Shown here piece by piece: positions 13,407 to 20,954 of a DNA stretch of 26,366 nt; within the stretch, counting starts at the first letter, position 1; each line of letters opens with the position of its first letter. Location: assembly GCA_038227745.1 (NCBI GenBank), contig JBBRPS010000033.1, positions 1 to 26,366 on the forward strand, written 5' to 3'. Made by a program: the position numbers and the translations under genes. Source of the stretch: DASPXY01 sp038227745. GTDB lineage: Bacteria; Planctomycetota; Planctomycetia; Gemmatales; Gemmataceae. The notes under the pieces are model-generated. The model saw only the letters and a program-made list of their open reading frames with translations. It was not told the DNA's origin and searched no databases.

Positions 13407-14750
13407 ATGCTGAATTTCCTCGACACCCGCACGCCGCGGGCCAAGTGCGACGGCAGCCGCCGCCGCGAATTCCTCCAGGTCGGCGCCCTCACGCTGGGCG
13501 GTCTGACCTTGCCGCAATTGCTCCAGGCCCGCGCCGCGGCCAGCGCGGCGGGGCGCAGCGTCCGCAACACCTCCGTCATCCTGCTCTTCCTCGACGGCGG
13601 CGCCCCACAGCAGGAGACCTTTGACCCCAAGCCGGACGCGCCGCGCGAGTACCGCAGCCTCTTCGGCGCCATCCCGACGCGGTTGCCCGGCGTCCGCTTC
13701 GGCAGCCACTTCCCGCGCATGGCGGCCCTCGCCGACCGCATGAGCATCCTGCGCACGCTGACCCACGGCGACGGCGACCACGGCGGCGCCACGCACTGGA
13801 TGAAGACCGGCAAGGCGTGGCCGCCCGAGGCGCTCGGCAAGGCCGCCATCATCCCGCAGCAGAGTCCGTCGGTCGGCTCCGCGGTGGCGCGCGTCCGCGG
13901 CGCCGTCAACCGCGACAGCGGCGTGCCGACCTACGTCCGCGTCCTGGGCCGACACGGCGGCTACCCCGGCGACGACGCCGTCTGGCTCGGCCAGAGCTAC
14001 TCGCCGTTCCGCGTCGGCTCGTCGCGCGGCAACCCGATGCTGCAGAACATGAGCCTGCGCGTCTCCCGCGAACAGCTCGACGACCGCCGCGCCCTGCTGC
14101 GCCAGCTCGACACCTTCGACCGCCGCCTCGACACGACCGGCATGGCCCAGGCGCTGGATGGCTTCCAGCAGCAGGCGGTCAACGTGGTCCTCGGGCGGGC
14201 GCGGACGGCGTTCGACCTGTCGCAGGAACCGGCCTCGGTGCGCGACCGCTACGGCCCCGGCCTCGGACAGGAACTGCTGCTGGCACGCCGGCTGTGCGAG
14301 GCGGGCGCGGGCTTTGTGACGCTGAACAACGGCTACTGGGACTTCCACGGCGGCATCATCCCCGGCTGCAACCAACTCTGCCCGCCGCTGGACCGTGCAG
14401 TGTCGGTCTTCATGGAGGACGTGCGGGCGCGCGGCCTGGAGAACGACATTCTGCTGGTGGTGACCGGCGAGTTCGGCCGGGCGCCGCGCATCAACGGCGG
14501 CCCGGGGCGCGACCACTGGGCGCCGGTCAACGACGCGGTGCTGATCGGCGGCGGCCTGCGGATGGGGCAGGTGGTCGGCGAGACGGATTCGCGCGCCGCC
14601 TACCTGCGGGCGCGGCCGATCGCGCCCGGCGACCTGATGGCCACCCTCTTCCAGGTCCTGGGCATCGACCCGAACCTCCAGTTCCCGCACCCCAGCGGGC
14701 GGCCGGTGTACATGGTCGAGGGCGGCCGGCCGATCCAGGAATTGCTGTAA
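13407..14750 (+). CDS. Tat-exported DUF1501 family protein
   Basis: A 447-residue DUF1501 protein, a family with an alkaline-phosphatase/sulfatase-like fold that is very abundant in planctomycetes. The twin-arginine signal is SRRREFLQVG at 17-26. The first core strand and metal-site region is VILLFLDGGAPQQETFDPKP (57-76). FPRMAALADRMSILRTLTHG follows, and the late metal-site motif is GEFGRAPRINGGPGRDHW (around residue 354-371). The end GDLMATLFQVLGIDPNLQFP is typical. Many DUF1501 genes pair with DUF1549/DUF1553 cytochrome-type genes; no such partner is next to this one. The enzymatic activity is not established. The ATG at 13407 gives the expected Tat leader and is preceded by GGGGGG-rich DNA with a weak ribosome binding site. 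It is convergent with the PQQ-propeller gene. Confidence 0.9.
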   Translation: MLNFLDTRTPRAKCDGSRRREFLQVGALTLGGLTLPQLLQARAAASAAGRSVRNTSVILLFLDGGAPQQETFDPKPDAPREYRSLFGAIPTRLPGVRFGSHFPRMAALADRMSILRTLTHGDGDHGGATHWMKTGKAWPPEALGKAAIIPQQSPSVGSAVARVRGAVNRDSGVPTYVRVLGRHGGYPGDDAVWLGQSYSPFRVGSSRGNPMLQNMSLRVSREQLDDRRALLRQLDTFDRRLDTTGMAQALDGFQQQAVNVVLGRARTAFDLSQEPASVRDRYGPGLGQELLLARRLCEAGAGFVTLNNGYWDFHGGIIPGCNQLCPPLDRAVSVFMEDVRARGLENDILLVVTGEFGRAPRINGGPGRDHWAPVNDAVLIGGGLRMGQVVGETDSRAAYLRARPIAPGDLMATLFQVLGIDPNLQFPHPSGRPVYMVEGGRPIQELL

Positions 14751-14766
14751 AAGCGCGAAGAAATTG

Positions 14767-14796
14767 GCGGGCCGGGGGCGTTAGCCGCCGGCCCGC
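14767..14796. terminator. Hairpin between convergent genes
   Basis: GCGGGCCGGGGGC (14767-14779) pairs with GCCGCCGGCCCGC (14784-14796) with one mismatch and a four-base loop. It lies between the stops of the DUF1501 and PQQ-propeller genes, so it could serve both. There is no T-run, so an intrinsic terminator is not certain. Confidence 0.55.
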
Positions 14797-14825
14797 CGGA
14801 TTACGAGACCTCGTCGGGGCGGGGC

Positions 14826-16106
14826 CTACTGCCGCTTGACGTCGTAGCAGACCACCACGTCGTTGCCGCGGATGAACAGGCAGCCGTTCGCCACCACCGG
14901 GTGCGGCCAGCTCGGCGTGCCGACGTAGCGCGGCAGCGTGAACGAACTCTTCAGCCGGTAGGCCTGCGGCGTCGCCTCCACCAGCGCCATCACGCCGTTC
15001 TGGTAGCGGAAATAGAGGTTGCCGTCCGCGTAGACCACCGCGGCCGAGCCGCTGCCGGCGCCGGGCACCGGCTCCCAGGCGAACTCCCCCGTCTTCAGGT
15101 TCAGGCAGAACGGCTGGCCATCGTTGTGGCCGTGGCCGCCGTAGACGTATTCGCCCACCCGGACCACGCCGCCGTGGTGGTTCTGCAGCGTATCGCCGCG
15201 CAGGAAGTACTGCTCCTCGATCGCGATCCCGCCCTGGCCATCCGGCACCATCTTCAGCAGGGCGCTGCCGGCGCCGTAGCCCGTCGAGGCGAACACCAGG
15301 TCGCCGTGGACGATCGGCGTCGGGATGTTCGCCGTGCCGTTCGCCATCTTGTTGTAGCGCCACAGCAGTCGGCCGTCGCGCGCGTCCACGCCGACAATGC
15401 CGCCGCTGCGCCCCAGCAGCGTGATGTACTGGCGGATGCCGCCGACCTCCGCGATCACGATCGACGCATAGCCCGAGCCGCCGGTCTTCGGCAGGGGCGC
15501 CTTCCAGATTAGCTCGCCGGTGTACTTGTTGAGCGCGACCAGGGCGGCGCCGTCGCCGCCCGGCGTGCAGATCAGCCGGTCGCCGTCCACCAGCGGCGAC
15601 TCGCTGTAGTCCCAGCCGGACATCATGCGCCCGCCAAGGTCCTTCTTGTAGTCCTTGCGCCACTTGACGTCACCCTTGGCGGCGCCGAGGCACGCCAGCT
15701 TGCCCTGGCGGCTGAGGGCGTAGACGCGGTCGGCGTCCACGGTCGGCGTGCAGCGCGGGCCGTCGCCCTGGCCGGGGGCGATGTGCGTCGCCCACAGTTC
15801 CTTACCGTTCGTCTCGTCGAGGGCGAAGACGGAGCAGTCGCCCTTGTGGTCGCCGAGGGTGAAAACGCGACCGCCGGCCACCGCGACGCTGGAGTAGCCG
15901 CGGCCGACGCCCTTGGCGACCCACACGATCCGCGGGCCGCCCTTGGGCCACTCCTTGAGCAGGCCGGTCTCCGTGGAGACGCCGTCGTTGTTCGGCCCGC
16001 GCCAGCGCGGCCAGTCGTGTTTGCCCTGGCGCGGGGCGTCGTCCGCGGCCAGCGGCAGGGCGATGAACAGAGAGAGGGCGAGGCAGAGCAGATGGCCGAT
16101 GCGCAT
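14826..16106 (-). CDS. Exported PQQ-binding-like beta-propeller repeat protein
   Basis: A 426-residue secreted beta-propeller. A Sec signal peptide (MRIGHLLCLALSLFIALPLA) is followed by the start typical of planctomycete members, DWPRWRGPNNDG (31-42). It has successive blades of the form G.VY.L...G.L.CLDA..G...W (for example RVYALSRQGKLACLGAAKGD, then VKWRKD, and GGIVGVDARDGRLLWRYNK). It ends with CLFIRGNDVVVCYDVKRQ. PQQ-like propellers of this sort are often without bound quinone and act as binding or assembly scaffolds like BamB, so no catalytic activity is claimed. The ATG at 16106 has AAGGAG seven bases upstream; the much longer in-frame upstream extension lacks any family resemblance. 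It is convergent with the DUF1501 gene. Confidence 0.88.
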   Translation of the reverse strand: MRIGHLLCLALSLFIALPLAADDAPRQGKHDWPRWRGPNNDGVSTETGLLKEWPKGGPRIVWVAKGVGRGYSSVAVAGGRVFTLGDHKGDCSVFALDETNGKELWATHIAPGQGDGPRCTPTVDADRVYALSRQGKLACLGAAKGDVKWRKDYKKDLGGRMMSGWDYSESPLVDGDRLICTPGGDGAALVALNKYTGELIWKAPLPKTGGSGYASIVIAEVGGIRQYITLLGRSGGIVGVDARDGRLLWRYNKMANGTANIPTPIVHGDLVFASTGYGAGSALLKMVPDGQGGIAIEEQYFLRGDTLQNHHGGVVRVGEYVYGGHGHNDGQPFCLNLKTGEFAWEPVPGAGSGSAAVVYADGNLYFRYQNGVMALVEATPQAYRLKSSFTLPRYVGTPSWPHPVVANGCLFIRGNDVVVCYDVKRQ

Positions 16107-16677
16107 CAAACGGCTCCTTCGGTGGGGTGGGAAACGGCGCGCGCGCGGCGGCCGTTCGTCGGGGCGGGTTACTCGCGGGGGCGCGGGGGTAGGGTCCGTG
16201 GCGGCGGTCGCAGCGCCCGTGCGCCGCCGGGGGTACGCGGGGGGCCGAATTACTTCCAATGAGTGTAAATCAGGCGGCGCCAAAGAGCAAGGAGCAAGGG
16301 TTGGCGACGGGCCATTTTCCTTGACAACGGCCGTCCCGAGGTCTGTGGGGGCGGTTGGCGTTCGGGTAAACTCCACCCGTTCCCTTTCATGGAGTTGGTG
16401 ACGAGGGTCGAAAAGGGCGAAAATCCGCCCATCTCGTGAGAAAGTCCTTGCTTGTCGCGCGAATCCTGTCACGATTCACCTACCGACGCCCGCGTAAGGG
16501 GGAGGCCTCCGTGGCGGAGCCCGGGCTGCTCGAGACGATCTTCACCTACCCCCTGGAGATCTGCACCGCGACACGCTGGAATAGGGAGAGAGTCCCGAAG
16601 CCCAGAGGTTGCACCCCCTGGGCCGTGGACGGAGAGATCGCGCCCGCAAGCAACCACACCGGAAAGAGGTGGCCGAA
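16107..16677. other. Long intergenic region between divergent genes
   Basis: These 571 bases separate the PQQ-propeller gene (minus) from the SDR gene (plus). The first part (16107-16250) is extremely G-rich on the plus strand. The rest has more ordinary composition and includes TTGACA at 16322-16327 without a matching -10. No ORF has family-like content and no clear hairpin was found. It presumably holds two divergent promoters that I cannot place. Confidence 0.4.
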
Positions 16678-17373
16678 ATGGCCCGCAATCAACCAAAGCT
16701 CATCGTCCTCACCGGCGCCACGCGCGGGCTGGGCCAGGCGATGACGGAAAAATTCATTGAACTGGGGCACACCGTCTGCGGCTGCGGCCGCTCGCGCGAG
16801 GGCATCGACGCCTTGCGCCGCCGCTTCGGCCCGCCCCACGACTTTGCCATGGTCGATGTGGCGCAGGAGAGCCAGGTCGAGCCGTGGGCGGCGCGCGTCC
16901 TGTCCAGCCGCGGCGCCCCCGACCTGCTCATCAACAACGCCGCCATCATCAACCAGAACGCCCCGCTGTGGCAGGTGCCCGCCGAGGAGTTCAGCCTGGT
17001 CCTCGACGTGAACGTCAAGGGCGTCGCCCACGTGATCCGGCACTTCGTGCCGGCGATGGTGGCGCGCAAGACGGGCGTCATCGTCAACTTCAGCTCCGGC
17101 TGGGGCCGTTCGACCGCCGCCGAGGTGGCGCCGTACTGTGCGACGAAGTGGGCCATCGAGGGCCTGACGATGGCGCTGGCGCAGGAGCTGCCGCGCGGCA
17201 TGGCGGCCGTCCCGCTCAACCCCGGCGTCATCGACACCGACATGCTGCGGAGCTGCTTCGGCGGCAGCGCGTCGCGCTACCCGTCGGCCAAGAAGTGGGT
17301 CGAGGAGGGCGTGCCGTTCATCCTGCAGATCAACGCGCGCGAGAACGGCAAACCCCAGACCGTCCCCGGCTGA
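16678..17373 (+). CDS. Short-chain dehydrogenase/reductase (SDR)
   Basis: A 231-residue classical SDR with a Rossmann fold. It has the cofactor loop TGATRGLG (12-19), Asp 60 before the adenine pocket, NNAA (86-89), catalytic Ser at 139/140 (NFSSGWG), Tyr 153 and Lys 157 (YCATK), and PGVIDTDML after the active site. An Arg (RSR, 38-40) follows the second beta strand (VCGCGRSR), which favours NADP(H) over NAD(H). The substrate cannot be told from sequence. The ATG at 16678 starts directly before the first beta strand and has AGAGG eight bases upstream; an in-frame ATG at 16609 would add a non-conserved leader. An enolase-superfamily gene follows after 165 bases on the same strand and could be cotranscribed, but the gap is wide. 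Confidence 0.88.
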   Translation: MARNQPKLIVLTGATRGLGQAMTEKFIELGHTVCGCGRSREGIDALRRRFGPPHDFAMVDVAQESQVEPWAARVLSSRGAPDLLINNAAIINQNAPLWQVPAEEFSLVLDVNVKGVAHVIRHFVPAMVARKTGVIVNFSSGWGRSTAAEVAPYCATKWAIEGLTMALAQELPRGMAAVPLNPGVIDTDMLRSCFGGSASRYPSAKKWVEEGVPFILQINARENGKPQTVPG

Positions 17374-17538
17374 AGGGTCGTAATCGCGCAAGACGAAGCG
17401 CAACCCGAAGCCGCTCCCCCCTATGTCCGCGGCGCCCACAACCACGCCGGGCTGCACCCGTGAGCCACCCCGCGCGGCCCCGCGGACTGCGAGTGAACGA
17501 GACGTCCTCCTCACACTTGTATCCACGGAGGCTGTGCC

Positions 17539-18747
17539 ATGAGTGAAGAACGCGACCCTCCCGGCCTGAACCGCCGCGAGGTCCTGGGCACCGCCGGCGC
17601 GGTCGCCGCCGGCGCCGTGCTGCTGGCGGGGACGACCGCGGCGGGGGCGCAGGTCGAGGACCGCGCCTCGGCCATTCGCATCAGCGGCCTGCGCGCGCTA
17701 CCGGCCGGCACCAAGGCCTACGTCAAGATCGAGACCAACCAGAAGGTCACCGGCTGGGGCGAGATCACCGGCCTGGAGCCGCGCGTCGCTTGCGCCCTGG
17801 CCGAGTCGCTGCGCCCGCTCCTCGACGGCGAGAATCCGACGCGGATCGAGCACCTGTGGCAGAAGCTGTACCGCGCGCACCGCGACATGCGCGGCGGACC
17901 GTTCATGACCCACACCATTTCCGCCATCGACATGGCGCTGTGGGACATCACGGGCAAGCTGCACGGCGTGCCGGTCTACCGCTTGCTCGGTGGCCCGTGC
18001 CGCGACCGCGTCCGCATGTACCCGACGCCGCGCGCCACCAAGCTCGGCACCGGCGGTCCGCACCCGTTCTCCGGCAACCCGTCGGACATCAACGGCCTGG
18101 TGCGCATGGTCGAGCAGACGCGCCAGCGCCTCGGCCCGGACGGCACCATCATGTTCGACGCCCATTGTGCCGTGCCGCCGCCCATGCTCATCCAGTTCGC
18201 CGCCGCGATTCACCCTTACGACATCCTTTTCCTCGAAGAACCGGCGGTGCCGGGGAACATCGAGGTGTTCAAGCGGCTCAAGGAGCAGATCCGCATTCCC
18301 ATGGCGACGGGTGAGCGCGACCGCACTATTTGGGACATGATCGCGTACCTGCAGAACGGCTGCATCGACATCCTGCAGCCGGACGTCGGCCAGACCGGCG
18401 GCATCAGCCAGGTGAAGAAGATCGCGACGCTGGCCGAGGCGTACCACGTGCCGCTGGCGCCGCACAACACCTGTTCGGAGCTGGGCCTGACGGCGAGCCT
18501 GCACGTGGCGGCGTCGATCCCGTTCTTCCTGATCCAGGAGGGCTACCTCGACGGCCACATCATGCCGGCCGGCGTGGCGCGCAAGAACTGGTCGGTGGAC
18601 AAGGAAGGTTATGCGTCGCTGCCGCAGGGGCCGGGGCTGGGCGTGGAGATCGACGAGAAGGCGGTGGCGAAGGTGGCGGCCGACCCGAAGCGGCGCTTTC
18701 GCTGGCCGACGCCGACCTCGCCGGACGGCGGCGTGCGCGATTATTAA
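17539..18747 (+). CDS. Tat-exported mandelate racemase/muconate lactonizing enzyme family protein
   Basis: A 402-residue member of the enolase superfamily. These enzymes abstract a proton alpha to a carboxylate, most often to dehydrate or racemise sugar acids. The N-terminus is a twin-arginine-like signal (LNRREVLGTAGAVAAGAVLL), so the enzyme is probably exported. The capping-domain signature TISAIDMALWDITGKLHGVP is at 126-145. Metal ligands in the barrel are Asp 207 (MFDAH), Glu 233 or Glu 234 (FLEEP) and Glu 259 (ATGER); His 309 (LAPHN) is a likely acid/base residue. The Asp-x-His pattern in FDAH, with no KxK on the second barrel strand, is like the mannonate/gluconate dehydratase subgroup. 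The exact substrate is unknown. The ATG at 17539 has GGAGG eight bases upstream. It is convergent with the YXWGXW gene. Confidence 0.85.
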   Translation: MSEERDPPGLNRREVLGTAGAVAAGAVLLAGTTAAGAQVEDRASAIRISGLRALPAGTKAYVKIETNQKVTGWGEITGLEPRVACALAESLRPLLDGENPTRIEHLWQKLYRAHRDMRGGPFMTHTISAIDMALWDITGKLHGVPVYRLLGGPCRDRVRMYPTPRATKLGTGGPHPFSGNPSDINGLVRMVEQTRQRLGPDGTIMFDAHCAVPPPMLIQFAAAIHPYDILFLEEPAVPGNIEVFKRLKEQIRIPMATGERDRTIWDMIAYLQNGCIDILQPDVGQTGGISQVKKIATLAEAYHVPLAPHNTCSELGLTASLHVAASIPFFLIQEGYLDGHIMPAGVARKNWSVDKEGYASLPQGPGLGVEIDEKAVAKVAADPKRRFRWPTPTSPDGGVRDY

Positions 18748-18803
18748 TAATCAGGTCCGGCTGAAGTTGCCAGGTCCGTCGGAGAGACTCGGAAAAAACA
18801 CAA

Positions 18804-18838
18804 GGCCCGGTCCGCAGTCTCCAACTGCGGACCGGGCC
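18804..18838. terminator. Strong hairpin terminator between convergent genes
   Basis: A perfect 15-bp stem, GGCCCGGTCCGCAGT (18804-18818) with ACTGCGGACCGGGCC (18824-18838), and a five-base loop. On the minus strand it is followed by TTGTGTTTTTTCC, a good T-run, so it terminates the YXWGXW gene. On the plus strand it may also stop read-through from the enolase-family gene. Confidence 0.85.
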
Positions 18839-18869
18839 CTGTAGTTCCGTGGCGCCTGGTGAGGCCCCT

Positions 18870-20591
18870 TCAACGATGGCCCGGGTGACCGCCGCCGTGG
18901 TTGCCGCCACCGCTGCGGCCGCCCGATGGGGCCGGGTGGGGCGCCGGCCGGGGAGCGGGTCGCGGCGCCACGTGGGACGCCGGTCGCGGCGCCGGCCGGT
19001 AAGTCGTCGCGTGGGCGCGCTGCACCGGCTGTGGCCTTGCGGCGGGCGCCGCCCGCGGCGCGACCGACGCGGGCCGGTACGTCTTCGGCGCCGCGGAGGC
19101 TCCCCGTGGCTGCGCGGGCGCCGGCCGGTAGTACGCCGCCGCCTTCGGCTGGGTGAACGCCCTCGGCGCCGCGTGGGCCACCGGCGATTGTGCCAACGAC
19201 GGGCGCTGGTGTGCCGGGGCTGTCGGCTGACCGAAGCTCGCTCGCGGCTGCGGCCGGACTGCAGGCCCCTTCGGCTGGAACCCCGACGTCCGCGGCGGCG
19301 CGAAGCCCTTCGGGGCTCCGGGACCAGCCTGCGGCCCGTGCGCCGGCAGGTTCAGCACCCTGCCCTGCCCGCCGACTCCGCCGCCGGGGCCGCGGACCGC
19401 GAAGGCCCGCTCGGTGCGGCTGCGGACCACGGCGGCCTGCCGCATGTTCTGGGCGTTCGTCCTCTGCACGTGTACCTGCGTGGCCGTCGCCCTCGTGAGC
19501 CGCACGTTCTGGGACTGGAACTGGTTCAGCGGCGTCACCATCCGCAGCGAACTGTTGCGAGCGAAGTTCTGCTGCGCCAGCGTCCGCGGCGGCAGGGGCG
19601 CCCGGCCGGCGGCGCGGTCCACGTACAACTGCCGCAGGCCCGGTTGCCAGTTCGGGTCGCCGCGGTTCTGCCAGCGGTAATAGCCATACAGCGGGTCGCG
19701 GTAGCGCGCGCCGTAGGCGTACCAGGGACGGAAGCCCAGCCCCGCGTAACGCGCCCCGTAGTAGTCGCCGTAGTAGTAGTGCCGCCACGCCGGCCGCACG
19801 AAGAACGCATTCAGCAGCGGGCCGGGGCCGACCACGTAACTCGGCCGGTAGTACCAGCCCGGAGTCCGCCACAACGGCTGCGTGAACACCACCGGCGCGA
19901 ACAGCAGACCGCGGTTCTCCAGCGGGAAATCCCAGTAGCCCGGCACGAACACACAGCCGCCCGGCGTCCAGGCGTACGACGCCGGCACCCACATCTGGCC
20001 CGGCCGGCACGCCGTGTAGAAGCCGGGCTGCCACAGGTAGCGCGTGTCGCGGTAGGCCCAGGTGCCGGGCACGTAGAAGCTGTTGTCGTCCGGCGGCGGC
20101 AGCGACGGGCCGTTCTCCAGCGAGGCCGGCGGCTCCGGCAGGTACGGCAACTGCTGCTGCGCGTCCGGCGCCCAGAACCCGGCTACCCAGCGCCAGCCGT
20201 CGGGCGTCTGTTCCCAGTAGCCGCTGACGTAACGGCGGCTGGGCGGGGTATTGCGGTACACGCCGCTCACCCAGAGGAAGTCATTGCGGTCGGCGTCCCA
20301 GGCCCAGTAGCCGTCGATCCACTGGACGTTGGCCCCCTCGGGCTGCTGCTCGGGCGGCAGTTCGGGGACGGGCTCGGGGGGCGCCTGCGGCACCATCGGG
20401 CCGGGCTCGGGGCGGACCTCCGCCGGTTGCGCGAAGGCCTCGTGGACCGGGCCGCGCGCCTGGACCTCGACCCCCTCCAGGGCCTGCGCGACGTCGGGCC
20501 GGGGGAGCTGGGCGCGAGCAGGGTTGAGGCCGCCGAGGGCCAGCGCCACTGCCCCGCCGAGCGTCAGAAGTGAGTGAAGGGATGATTGCAT
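18870..20591 (-). CDS. Exported YXWGXW-repeat protein with Ala/Pro/Arg-rich tail
   Basis: A 573-residue exported protein. The signal peptide is MQSSLHSLLTLGGAVALALG with cleavage after ARA at about residue 27. A Pro/Glu-rich linker is followed by aromatic repeats of the YXWGXW type: WIDGYWAWD (91-99), FLWVSGVYR, YVSGYWEQTPDGWRWVAGFW (121-140), then more Tyr/Trp-rich repeats to about residue 300. The second half is a low-complexity, highly basic Ala/Pro/Arg/Gln region ending in Gly/His-rich GGGNHGGGHPGHR. Such proteins are widespread in planctomycetes and their function is unknown; an envelope or matrix structural role is plausible but inferred. The ATG at 20591 has GAGG five bases upstream. 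It ends in a strong terminator and faces pilB divergently. Confidence 0.8.
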   Translation of the reverse strand: MQSSLHSLLTLGGAVALALGGLNPARAQLPRPDVAQALEGVEVQARGPVHEAFAQPAEVRPEPGPMVPQAPPEPVPELPPEQQPEGANVQWIDGYWAWDADRNDFLWVSGVYRNTPPSRRYVSGYWEQTPDGWRWVAGFWAPDAQQQLPYLPEPPASLENGPSLPPPDDNSFYVPGTWAYRDTRYLWQPGFYTACRPGQMWVPASYAWTPGGCVFVPGYWDFPLENRGLLFAPVVFTQPLWRTPGWYYRPSYVVGPGPLLNAFFVRPAWRHYYYGDYYGARYAGLGFRPWYAYGARYRDPLYGYYRWQNRGDPNWQPGLRQLYVDRAAGRAPLPPRTLAQQNFARNSSLRMVTPLNQFQSQNVRLTRATATQVHVQRTNAQNMRQAAVVRSRTERAFAVRGPGGGVGGQGRVLNLPAHGPQAGPGAPKGFAPPRTSGFQPKGPAVRPQPRASFGQPTAPAHQRPSLAQSPVAHAAPRAFTQPKAAAYYRPAPAQPRGASAAPKTYRPASVAPRAAPAARPQPVQRAHATTYRPAPRPASHVAPRPAPRPAPHPAPSGGRSGGGNHGGGHPGHR

Positions 20592-20954
20592 GGTATCCTC
20601 ATCTTACGCGGAGCAGAAAAGGACTCGGGAAAGAAATGCCCTGGTATAAGCAAGACGCTCGGGCAGGGCACTTCTTGCGCCGCGCGGTATTTACTGGGTC
20701 TCGCATGGTCAAAGCGAGCTGTCTGTTCATGGGGGCTGAATGCCGAACCCCGTAAAACCGTGCCGGTTCTGGCTTTTTTCCCTTGCATGCCCCCCTACTC
20801 CTGCCATACGCTTAAAGAGACCGAGAACGAGGCGCGGAATTCGCGTGCCAGTTTCAACAAAACGACCCGCCTTTCGGGCTAACTTCTCACCCAGCCAGGG
20901 CGCGGCCGCTTCCGCTTTTCCGCAACAAGCTTCCCCCACGCACGGAGACGTCTC
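20592..20954. other. Divergent intergenic region, YXWGXW gene and pilB
   Basis: These 363 bases are relatively AT-richer than the flanking genes. On the minus strand TATACC (20643-20648) ends 51 bases before the YXWGXW ATG; the same site read on the plus strand is TGGTATAAG. Near pilB, TTGCAT (about 20783) and CATACG about 16 bases later could be a weak promoter. No small ORF or clear hairpin was recognised. Confidence 0.35.

Noticed and set aside
16322..16327. TTGACA in the gap before the SDR gene
   Set aside because: No -10-like hexamer lies 16-18 bases downstream, and it is 350 bases from the start codon.
11820..18767. The 14-mer GGTCCGGCTGAAGT occurs after two genes (11820-11833 and 18754-18767)
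   Set aside because: One shared 14-mer between two unspecified places is expected about once by chance in GC-rich DNA of this length, and the flanks do not match.
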